A stretch of 64,000 bases of DNA from positions 228,600,641 through 228,664,640 of the forward strand of contig CM040126.1 of the NCBI GenBank assembly GCA_022559845.1, given 5' to 3'. The stretch's first letter is position 1. Each line of letters begins with the position of its first letter. The position numbers and the translations under genes are program-made. This document shows, piece after piece, positions 22,263-30,094 of the stretch. The DNA comes from Amorphophallus konjac. Its lineage: Eukaryota; Streptophyta; Magnoliopsida; Alismatales; Araceae. Under the pieces are notes generated by a model, which was given only the letters and a program-made list of their open reading frames with translations, did no database searches and was not told the origin of the DNA.

Positions 22263-23042
22263 GTGACAGCAGCATCAGATGCTTCGGTAATGACTTCAGC
22301 CATTTCCTCAGCCGTGGTTGGCCAGGAATCTTCTGTCGAGCCACGCCGGCCAGGCGTCTTGACTCTTGCTCTTCCATCTTCTTCGGCCACAGTGAATGCT
22401 GATCTGTGGGCAGAGGTGGATAGCACCGTGGAATTTACTCCCCCAGCCATGCCTTCGGTCAGTCACACCTCGTCAGAGGCGCCAGTCCATCAAATGCTGG
22501 TGACGCTGCGGGCGATGCTATTTGCCGACCTTTCCTTATCATACCGGGAGGTACACACCATAGTGACGCAGCTGACCGGGGCGTTACAAGTGCTGGGCTG
22601 CCCCCTGGAGGAGTGGTCGCGGCGGGTTCTGCTGTTGCTGAAGTATGTGAAGCGTCGCGAGTTTCTCGAGACCCAGGCTCCTGACGCACGCGCCGCGCTG
22701 GACGCCCAAGCGGACGAGTATTTGTAGGCCTTGGAGGCACGGCGCCATGATGAAGAGCGCCATGGGGAGGCCTTGGAGAAAGGCCAGGGCCGCGTCCGCT
22801 CCCTCAAGAGTCGGATCGAGAAGCTAGAGGGCTACCTTGCTGCGGCTAGGGTTGACCTTGCCGAGGCTGAGAAGGTGGTCGAGAGTGAGAGCGAAGCTCT
22901 TGCCGTCACCCAAGTTGAAATGGTGTTCGCGGAAGCCGAACTCGCCCGCCTGGAGGAATTGAGGGGCCGGTTACGCGATATGATGAACTTCCCTTGCGTC
23001 GGGATCCTCCCCCTCGAGGACATCTTCAGGGGTGTCGGCTGA
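22263..23042 (+). pseudogene. Antisense gene, C-terminal coiled-coil exon
   Basis: One frame of about 260 codons, interrupted by TAG at 22725 and ending with TGA at 23040. The second half is a heptad-like, Glu/Ala/Leu-rich helix with segments such as SLKSRIEKLEGYLAAAR and AEAELARLEELRGRLRD, which predicts a coiled coil. The first half contains a helical segment with YREVHTIVTQLTGALQVLG. Following the PMD and basic exons, it likely forms the C-terminus of the same gene. Sequence after the stop is T-rich. Confidence 0.55.
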
Positions 23043-23495
23043 GCGTCGCCTCTCTTAGCTTTCTCCTTTTTGTAACACAGGGGTATGCCCCGAAGCATAT
23101 GTAATCTGATCCTTCTCTAAACAGGACAGAACAGTTACAGTTTCACGTGTTCTTCGTGTATGCATTCATCCCAGAGGGACCTCTCTTCCCCTTTTCCTCT
23201 TCTGTGTATATTGTTTTCTTCTTCCTCTTCCCTTGCTCTTGTATCTTTTCCCCCCCTTTTTTGTGCTGAGACCCATTTGCAGGGTATGAGTCTTCGCGAG
23301 GATTCGCTTCGGGAGAACCAGGCAGGGACCCATGTCAGGGTACAGGAGAGTGCTCGCCTTCCCAGGGGGAGGACGAGGGGACCACTCCACCATACCGAAC
23401 GGGCGACTCCCTAGTTCCGCCGCAATATTGAAAGCTCATACTGGCCTCAGGTCGGGTGCCTCGGTTAGGGACCGTTTTCTGGTCGTTCAGATGGG
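23043..23495. other. 3' region after the antisense gene
   Basis: T/C-rich stretch then unique sequence. No gene motif seen; probably 3' untranslated and spacer sequence between convergent transcription units. Confidence 0.4.
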
Positions 23496-23972
23496 GTGGA
23501 GAGAAGAGTTGGTCTAGTCAATGACCCAGACGGGAGGTCCGAGCCAAAGGGGTACTCACCGCCCGGGGAGGACGGAGGGAAGAGTTTGTCTAGTCAATGA
23601 CCCAGATGGGAGGTCCGAGCCAAAGGGGTACTCACCGCCCGGGGAGGACGGAGAGAAGAGTTTGTCTAGTCAATGACCCGGACGGGAGGTCCGAGCCAAA
23701 GGGGTACTCACCGCCCGGGGAGGACAGAGAGAAGAGTTTGTTTAGTCAATGACCCGGACGGGAGGTCCGAGCCAAAGGGGTACTCACCGCCCGGGGAGGA
23801 TGGAGAGAAGAGTTTATTTAGTCAATGACCCGGATGGGTGGTCCGAGCCAAAGGGGTACTCACCGCCCGGGGAGGACGGAGAGAAGAGTTTGTTTAGTCA
23901 ATGACCCGGACGGGTGGTCCGAGCCAAAGGGGTACTCACCACCCGGGGAGGACAGAGAGAAGAGTTTGTTTA
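23496..23972. repeat. 76-bp tandem repeat, about six copies
   Basis: The word agaagagtttgtctagtcaa recurs every 76 bp (agagtt at 23505, 23581, 23657, 23733, 23809, 23885, 23961) with only a few substitutions per unit. It lies between the ends of the antisense gene and the integrase ORF, which converge here. Confidence 0.9.
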
Positions 23973-24049
23973 GAAATTTCTTTTAGTATTTCCGTGGCTA
24001 CGGGGCGACGGCTAGAAACGGGAGGAGTTCCCCCTTTCTCGGCTTCCAC

Positions 24050-24295
24050 TCTTCCCTTGCTCTTGTATCTTTCCCTTTTTTTTATTTCCTCTTTTTTTTC
24101 TCTTCTCTTCCCCCCCTTTTTTTCTCTTTCTCTTTTTTTTTCATCTTTTCTTTTTCTCTCTTTTCCTCTTCTTCTCTTCTCTCTTTTTTTCTCTCTTCTC
24201 TTCTTCTCTTTTTTTTCTCTTTTTTTTCTCTTTTCTCCCATTTTTTTCTCTTTTTTTTTTACTTTCCTCTTCCCTTTTTTTGCTTTTTTTAAAAC
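24050..24295. other. Polypyrimidine tract (polypurine on the element's sense strand)
   Basis: About 240 bp of C and T, giving a GA-rich run on the - strand just after the integrase stop. It is not next to an LTR, so it is not the functional polypurine tract. ORFs predicted across it are compositional. Confidence 0.65.
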
Positions 24296-24363
24296 ACGGA
24301 CAGTGGTCAAGTTGTTTGGACATCAATCACGCAAATCCACCCAAAATAGGGTGGAGGGTTATA

Positions 24364-25722
24364 TTATTGATTGAACGGGGGCGCCGGAGCGTGGTACAGT
24401 CTCAAGTGCCTTCCATTAAGAGGCGGGAACTGAACTTCCCCGCGATGGTTGACAATTACATAGGCCCCACCTTCGTAGACTTTTTGGACTACGTAGGGTC
24501 CGAGCCAGTTCTCATTCAGCTTACCCTTAGGGTTGGCAGCCATGAGGTCTCTTCTCTTGACCATGACGAGGTCGCCCTTTTTGAATTCGCGTTCCTTGAC
24601 AAGCTTGTCAAAGGCGCGTGCAATCCGGGCCTGGTAGATCTGAATGTTCAGTTGGGCCTGGAGCCACTTTCCTTCTTGACTGGAGAGTTCATCAAGCCTT
24701 CGTTCAACGTTGGTTTGCCCTTCAAGGACAAGACCATGCTGAATGGCAACCCTGAGGGACGGTATTTCCAGTTCAATGGGGACGATTGCCTCCGAGCCAT
24801 ATACGAGAGAAAAGGGCGAGCAGCCTGTTGGAGTCTTGTATACGGTTCGGTACGCCCAAAGCGCCTCGTACATTCTTTCTTCCCAGTCCCTTTTATTAGA
24901 GCTGACCGTCTTGGCCAGGAGAGTACAAAGTGTCTTATTAAAAGCTTCGGCCAGCCCATTAGCCTGTGGGTTGTAAGGAGTCGATGTCCTCCAATCAATC
25001 TTATATTTTTCTGCCAGTCGGTAGACCTTCTGGTTGCGGAAGTGGCTGTCGTTGTCTGACACAACTCGGTCGGGGGCGCCAAACCGGAATATGATATTAC
25101 GGCGGATAAACCTGACCACGATCTCTCCGATGACCTCCCGCAAGGCGACAGCCTCTGCCCAGCGGGAGAAGTAGTCGGTTGCCGCCAAAATGTATTTGCA
25201 GCCTGTGGAAGATGCAGGTAAGGGACCCACGACGTCCGTTCCCCACTGGGCGAACGGCCAACTGGGCGCGGTTGGTTGTAACTGCACCGGGGGCCTTTTG
25301 GGTATGGTGGCATGCTCCTGACATTTTTGACAAGACTTAGCATATTTACAGCAGTCATCGAACATTGCAGGCCAATAATAGCCAAGCTTCTTTATTTCAA
25401 TCTTCATTTTCGGCCCGGCCTGGTGTGCGCCAGCTGTCCCGGCGTGGACCTCCTTCATGACCCTCCAGGCTTCTTCAATGGACAAGCATCGGAGGAGTAA
25501 TTTCTGCTTGGCGTCGGCCACCATTCGGAATAATATTCCATTTCGGAGCTCGTAGGAGTCCTTAATTCTGAGCAGCCTGAGCTTCTCTTCTCTCTTCTTG
25601 GGCAGCTGCTGGTACTTGAACCACTGCATCAGGGGGTCTCTCCAGTCGGGTAGGCCGACGGCTTCTGCTGTGGTGACTTCCAGCTCTTCTTCTTCTGGTT
25701 CCTCTTCTATCATGCTGGGCAT
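24364..25722 (-). CDS. int: Integrase of the Tat element
   Basis: ORF of 452 codons with the full retroviral-type integrase layout. Zinc-binding H93, H100, C131, C134 (H-x6-H and CQKC) come first. The catalytic D163 (GTDVVGP), D223 (VSDNDS) and E259 (LAEAFNK) follow, with 35 residues between the last two. A C-terminal GPY/F-type module reads LGPYVVQKVYEGGAYVIV. There is no chromodomain, as expected for Tat rather than chromoviruses. It inserts the cDNA into the host genome. It is in frame with the upstream RT ORF, separated by a single TAG (25731-25729) and two codons before this ATG, so it was probably made as part of a polyprotein. The reading frame itself is unbroken. Confidence 0.93.
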   Translation of the reverse strand: MPSMIEEEPEEEELEVTTAEAVGLPDWRDPLMQWFKYQQLPKKREEKLRLLRIKDSYELRNGILFRMVADAKQKLLLRCLSIEEAWRVMKEVHAGTAGAHQAGPKMKIEIKKLGYYWPAMFDDCCKYAKSCQKCQEHATIPKRPPVQLQPTAPSWPFAQWGTDVVGPLPASSTGCKYILAATDYFSRWAEAVALREVIGEIVVRFIRRNIIFRFGAPDRVVSDNDSHFRNQKVYRLAEKYKIDWRTSTPYNPQANGLAEAFNKTLCTLLAKTVSSNKRDWEERMYEALWAYRTVYKTPTGCSPFSLVYGSEAIVPIELEIPSLRVAIQHGLVLEGQTNVERRLDELSSQEGKWLQAQLNIQIYQARIARAFDKLVKEREFKKGDLVMVKRRDLMAANPKGKLNENWLGPYVVQKVYEGGAYVIVNHRGEVQFPPLNGRHLRLYHAPAPPFNQ

Positions 25723-25728
25723 CTGGCG

Positions 25729-28434
25729 CTAATTTATGACTTGGATACTGAGAGATCCATTTGGAGGCACTGTCAGTGAGCTTGCCAGTTTTGCCAGGGC
25801 GTCGGCTTGCGCATTCTCCCCTCTGGCGACATGGCCTATCTCAAGGAGATAGAACCGCTCCATGAGTCTCTTCGCCTTAGCGTGATAAGGGAGCAACTCA
25901 GGTTTTCGGACATCAAACTGTCCCTGGACCTGCTTGACGACCAGCAGCGAGTCGCCGAATACTTGGAGCATTTTGATCTCCATTTGGAGGGCCACCTGAA
26001 GGCCGATGATCAGTGCTTCATACTCTGCTTCATTATTTGTGCAGGGCTTGGTAATGCAGCAGGAAGTGTGCATCACTTCCCCGTCTGGCGATTTGAGGAC
26101 GATGCCGGCTCCGGCCCGTACCTTGGCGTGTCCGGACGGGGTCGCTTCTGTTCTCGAAGCCCCGTCAAAGTATAGCTGCCAGATAGCTTGTTGGAGATGA
26201 TCCACCTCCAGTGTCTCATCTTCGGGTAGCTCGGTGGCCAACGGGGAGCCTTCGGGCACAGGGTGTGCAGCGAAGAAATCTGCGACGGCTTGTCCCTTAA
26301 CGGCCTTCTGCGGCACGTAGGTGATATCAAACTCCATCAGCAGCACGGCCCACTTGCCAAGGCGTCCCTTCGGGACAGGCTGGAGGAGGATGTGCTTGAT
26401 AGGGTCAGCGCTGGATATTAGACTTACTTCATGGGAGAGCATGTAGTGCCTCATCCTCTTGACTACGAAGACCAAGGCGAGGCAGACTTTCTCTATCGGG
26501 GTGTACTTGGCCTCCGCACCCACTAGTCTCCGGCTGAGGTAGTAGAGAGCCTGCTCTTTTCCCTCATCATTGTTCTGGGCAAGCATTGCCCCCAGTGAAT
26601 ATTCGGTAGCCGCTATGTAGAGAATAAGCGGTCTGCCTTTGACAGGTGCCCCCAAGACTGGCGGGGTTTTCAGGTATTCTTTTAGCTGGTCGAACGCGCG
26701 TTGGCATTCGCGACCCCAGCTGAAGGGTGTATTCTTCATCATCAGTCTGTGAAAGGGTTGGCAACGCCCCGACAGGTTGGAGATAAACCTGCGGATATAG
26801 GCTAGACGGCCCTGTAGGGACCTCAGCTCTCCCAGACTCTTCGGAGGGGGCAACTCCTGAATGGCTTTTATCTTGAAGGGGTCAATCTCGATCCCTCTGT
26901 GCCGGACAATAAAGCTGAGGAACTTACCACTGGACACGCCAAAGGCGCACTTCATAGGGTTCATCTTCAGCCCATACAGTCGGAGCCTTTGAAAGACGAC
27001 CCTGAGGTCGCTCAGATGTTCAGCTCTCTTCTTAGTCTTGACAACTAGATCATCAATGTAGCATTCGACCTTGCTATATAGCAGCTCGTCGAAGATCTTG
27101 GTCATTGCCCGCTGATATGTAGCACCGGCATTCTTGAGGCCGAAGGGCATCCTCTTGTAGTGGAATATCCCCTTGGGTGATCTGAAAGCCGTGTGAATCC
27201 GGTCGCGGTCGGCTATCCAAATTTGGTTATAGCCAGACGATCCGTCCATAAAATACAGGGCCTCGTGGCCGGTGGTTGCATCAATCATCACTTCGGTGAT
27301 AGGCACCGGGAAGTCATCTTTTGGGCAAGCTTTATTCAGGTCACAGAAATCCACGCAAATCCTGATCTGTCCATTCTTCTTCTTCACCGGCACAATATTG
27401 GCCAGCCAGGTGGTGTACTGGTTCTCCGCCACGAAGCCGACGTCTATGAGCTTGTCGACCTCCTTGCAGATCTGGCTAATCAATTCCGGCCTCATACGCC
27501 GGAGAGACTGCTTCACTGGTTCCACTGTGGGATCAATGGCCAAGATGTGCTGAGTCACCTCGGGGCTGAGCCCGGGCATTTCTTTATAATTCCAGGCAAA
27601 GCAATCCCAGAATTCTTGCAGCAACTTTGTGTATTGTTCTCTCTCCTGTAGGGGCATAAGAGCACTCAGAAAGGTCGGCCTGGGGTCACCTTCTGTGCCA
27701 AGGTTGATCTCAATCAATTCGTCGACTGTGGCCTGGCCGCCATTTTCAATTTCCGGTGGGGCTGGCGACAGATCGACGAAGTCTTGATCTTCATTGTCTT
27801 CGGGCTCGAGGACACCATCCCCCTCTTCTTGTTCCTCATGAAGGGGCGCGGGGGCTGCATCTGTCGTGCACTCCTCCTGGACCGTAGCTGCCGGGTCCGC
27901 GGGGTCCGCTGGTGCAGAAAGGCACAAGGTCACCTCTGGATCTTCTGTATAATCATCGTAGATAGCTCTGGCGGGGGCCGGGGCAGCCGCATCTTCAGGC
28001 GCCTGGTACTGGATGGATAGTGTATAGGCTCCTCTTCTGGGGATGTCCGCCGCGTGGGGGCGTGGTGGGGCTACCACATAGTCTCCCATTCTGAGCTCGT
28101 CCCTGTCAATGAGGTCTTGAGCAATGTCCTTGAAGACATAGCAGTCTTCGATGGCGTGGCCCAGTATCTGGTGGTAGGGACAAAACAGTGGGTCCCCACT
28201 TCTTCGGGTGTCCTGCGGCCTCTTGGACCGTGGGAGGGAGACCTTGCCGTAGTGGCCGGCCCAGTCAAAAATACCCCGAGTCTTCTCTCTTGGGAAAGAG
28301 TAGGGCTTTTGCAGCTTCTCTTGGAGTGTCAGGCCTTGCCTGGTTGGCCGTCCGGTTAATGGGCTTGCCGTGTCTCTTGTCTCCCTTCTTGACCAGATGG
28401 GGACATCGGGACTGGTGTCTCGGGGTCGAGACAT
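25729..28434 (-). CDS. pol: Reverse transcriptase with two RNase H domains, plus an N-terminal zinc knuckle (Tat element)
   Basis: ORF of 901 codons. Residues 43-122 resemble the zinc-knuckle end of this element's own gag, with C85-H88-H93-C98 (CX2HX4HX4C). An acidic linker follows. RT covers about residues 250-520, with KKKNGQIRICVDF, FMDGSSGYNQI, the MPFGLKNAGATYQRAM block and YIDD at 459-462. The Ty3-type RNase H after it has lost the usual first Asp (YIAATEYS), common in Tat. A second, archaeal-like RNase H ends the ORF: QLYFDGAS, NNEAEYEAL, FGDSLLVV and ENAQADALAKLA retain the catalytic D-E-D-D. It copies RNA to cDNA in the particle. The ORF is in frame with the upstream spacer ORF and the downstream integrase, each across one TAG. 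Confidence 0.93.
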   Translation of the reverse strand: MSRPRDTSPDVPIWSRRETRDTASPLTGRPTRQGLTLQEKLQKPYSFPREKTRGIFDWAGHYGKVSLPRSKRPQDTRRSGDPLFCPYHQILGHAIEDCYVFKDIAQDLIDRDELRMGDYVVAPPRPHAADIPRRGAYTLSIQYQAPEDAAAPAPARAIYDDYTEDPEVTLCLSAPADPADPAATVQEECTTDAAPAPLHEEQEEGDGVLEPEDNEDQDFVDLSPAPPEIENGGQATVDELIEINLGTEGDPRPTFLSALMPLQEREQYTKLLQEFWDCFAWNYKEMPGLSPEVTQHILAIDPTVEPVKQSLRRMRPELISQICKEVDKLIDVGFVAENQYTTWLANIVPVKKKNGQIRICVDFCDLNKACPKDDFPVPITEVMIDATTGHEALYFMDGSSGYNQIWIADRDRIHTAFRSPKGIFHYKRMPFGLKNAGATYQRAMTKIFDELLYSKVECYIDDLVVKTKKRAEHLSDLRVVFQRLRLYGLKMNPMKCAFGVSSGKFLSFIVRHRGIEIDPFKIKAIQELPPPKSLGELRSLQGRLAYIRRFISNLSGRCQPFHRLMMKNTPFSWGRECQRAFDQLKEYLKTPPVLGAPVKGRPLILYIAATEYSLGAMLAQNNDEGKEQALYYLSRRLVGAEAKYTPIEKVCLALVFVVKRMRHYMLSHEVSLISSADPIKHILLQPVPKGRLGKWAVLLMEFDITYVPQKAVKGQAVADFFAAHPVPEGSPLATELPEDETLEVDHLQQAIWQLYFDGASRTEATPSGHAKVRAGAGIVLKSPDGEVMHTSCCITKPCTNNEAEYEALIIGLQVALQMEIKMLQVFGDSLLVVKQVQGQFDVRKPELLPYHAKAKRLMERFYLLEIGHVARGENAQADALAKLASSLTVPPNGSLSIQVIN

Positions 28435-28461
28435 ATAGCCACCCCACGGGCGGAGAGAGCC

Positions 28462-29340
28462 CTAGATGAGGTCGGCAACTAGCGAGGTCAACTCAGCCAG
28501 CCGTGCTTTTAACATCTCGATCTCCCGTTGCTGCCTATGGTACAAGGCGTACATAACGGGGTCATATCGAGGGGAATTTGGGGCAAGACCCATGCTTCTG
28601 CTTCTTGCTTCGCCAGCAGGCCGAAGTGAGGGCGCCTCGGCGGTGTGCTCTTGCGAGGCTAGTGTGTCGGAGAGAGAGGGGGTTTTCCCCGTGCAGCAGC
28701 GGCGGAGAGGGTTCCAAAGGAACACTTCTTCGTCTTGTGCCTCCTCAGCCGGAGGCCTGGGATATACTTCTTGGTGGGCTTCCTGCAAATCTACAGCTTC
28801 CGCAGGGTTGTCACCGGACAAGCCTGAAACTGATATCACATCAGTTTCGTAATAATCTTCTGGTGAAAAGCCCAGACCGGGGTGCTTGGTGATTTGCAGC
28901 AACCGCCGATCCAGGTTTGGTGGGTTCCACATTCTCTCAAACATTTCCTTCCGGCTGGAGGGTTGATAGGGGGGAATCTTTTGCTTTCTGACCATTCTGG
29001 CTGCCTGGTCGGTCATATGGGGGAGTCCCACAATGGGGACGTGCGGGTCATGCAACTCGTCAGGAAACCAGCAATCATCGTCTTCCATGACTGGCTTTTC
29101 CCCGGCAACATAAAAGATGGTGGATGGCCCCTCCGGGTTAGGCACCTCAAAGGTCCTCAGCCGCTCGGCCGCTTGACAGTCAATCTCTGTAATGGGCTTA
29201 ATGATCCCTGGCGGGACCCTGACATCCTCCAGCAGGTCTTCGAGGCAAAGCATCCCCGGTGCAGAGTAGATAGGGAGAGGGGCTCCCTTAAATACCCCCC
29301 CCCTCTTGTGCAATGAATGGTACATGTGGGGGAGCCACAT
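28462..29340 (-). CDS. Spacer ORF between protease and RT (Tat element), unknown function
   Basis: ORF of 292 codons that overlaps the end of the protease ORF by 53 bases in another frame. The frames meet at a run of nine G (29296-29304, - strand), so a one-base slip there would fuse protease to this protein. It ends at TAG 28464-28462 in frame with the RT ORF. No catalytic motif was recognised. Visible parts are an N-terminal Pro-rich stretch, an acidic middle and a C-terminal helix (QQREIEMLKARLAEL) that looks like a short coiled coil. It probably belongs to the gag-pol polyprotein and may be a second gag-like segment together with the zinc knuckle that opens the next ORF. Confidence 0.6.
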   Translation of the reverse strand: MWLPHMYHSLHKRGGVFKGAPLPIYSAPGMLCLEDLLEDVRVPPGIIKPITEIDCQAAERLRTFEVPNPEGPSTIFYVAGEKPVMEDDDCWFPDELHDPHVPIVGLPHMTDQAARMVRKQKIPPYQPSSRKEMFERMWNPPNLDRRLLQITKHPGLGFSPEDYYETDVISVSGLSGDNPAEAVDLQEAHQEVYPRPPAEEAQDEEVFLWNPLRRCCTGKTPSLSDTLASQEHTAEAPSLRPAGEARSRSMGLAPNSPRYDPVMYALYHRQQREIEMLKARLAELTSLVADLI

Positions 29341-30091
29341 AACCTGGGGGCGGTGGAGGAAACCAACTGCCCGACTCCACTTTCCTCTTCCCTTTGTCTT
29401 GGGCGGCTTGGGGGGCTTGCTTCGCCTTCTCTAGATATAGATTGGCATCTGACAAGTGACACTCGAACACCTCGAACGGGTGGAGGTCGGTGAAGATTCT
29501 GGCTTCCTTCCCTTCACAGGGGTATTTGATGCATTGATGCAGGGTGGAGGGCACCACTCTGTTCTGGTGTAGCCACGGGCGACCAAGCAACGCCTTATAG
29601 GAGGTGTTGGAGTTGATGACGTGGAACTGGACCTTGGTGGTGAAGTCATCAAAGGTCAGGATGAGCTCCGCGACCCCCATGGGCACCTCACATTTCTGGT
29701 TAAAACCAGCAATCTTGACATTTCTGACCTCAACCAGGTGTACATCAAAATAATGCTTTTGGTACACCCGGTACGGGAGTATATTCACTGCTGCCCCCGG
29801 GTCGATCAGGACCCTATTGATGGGCTGGCCGTTCAGCTGCCCTTTCATGTAGAGGGGCCTGTTATGGCTACAGGTCGGCAGGAGCATGTCGTCTTCTGTG
29901 AAAGCCACAGCCACCTCAGGTGAGGTTTCTGCCAGGCAAGCTTCAAGGTGTGCTGGCGTCTGGAGTGCGGCAATGATGGCTTGCCGTGTTTCTTCGTCCA
30001 AAGACAGCATCTCCCACACGGTAAACCGGGTCAGGATTTTCTTGAGGTGTCTGACTATCCGTTCGGCGGCCCGCACCTTGAGTAATTTCAT
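29288..30091 (-). CDS. pro: Aspartic protease of the Tat element
   Basis: ORF of 267 codons. The active-site block reads VLIDPGAAVNILP with D97-P98-G99, where most retroviral-type proteases have D-S/T-G; Tat proteases vary here. A flap region and the closing ALLGRPWLHQN block (near 168) complete the pepsin-like half fold. It would cut the gag-pol polyprotein. It follows gag in the same frame, separated only by TAA (30097-30095) and one codon before this ATG. That arrangement fits stop readthrough, or a CAA to TAA mutation. A basic, Pro-rich tail follows the protease fold. Confidence 0.88.
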   Translation of the reverse strand: MKLLKVRAAERIVRHLKKILTRFTVWEMLSLDEETRQAIIAALQTPAHLEACLAETSPEVAVAFTEDDMLLPTCSHNRPLYMKGQLNGQPINRVLIDPGAAVNILPYRVYQKHYFDVHLVEVRNVKIAGFNQKCEVPMGVAELILTFDDFTTKVQFHVINSNTSYKALLGRPWLHQNRVVPSTLHQCIKYPCEGKEARIFTDLHPFEVFECHLSDANLYLEKAKQAPQAAQDKGKRKVESGSWFPPPPPGYVAPPHVPFIAQEGGGI

Positions 30092-30094
30092 CTC

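Noticed and set aside
24050..24295. Polypurine tract of the Tat element
   Set aside because: It is 10 kb from the LTR. The tract next to the 3' LTR at 14335-14349 fits in position and matches the outer element's.
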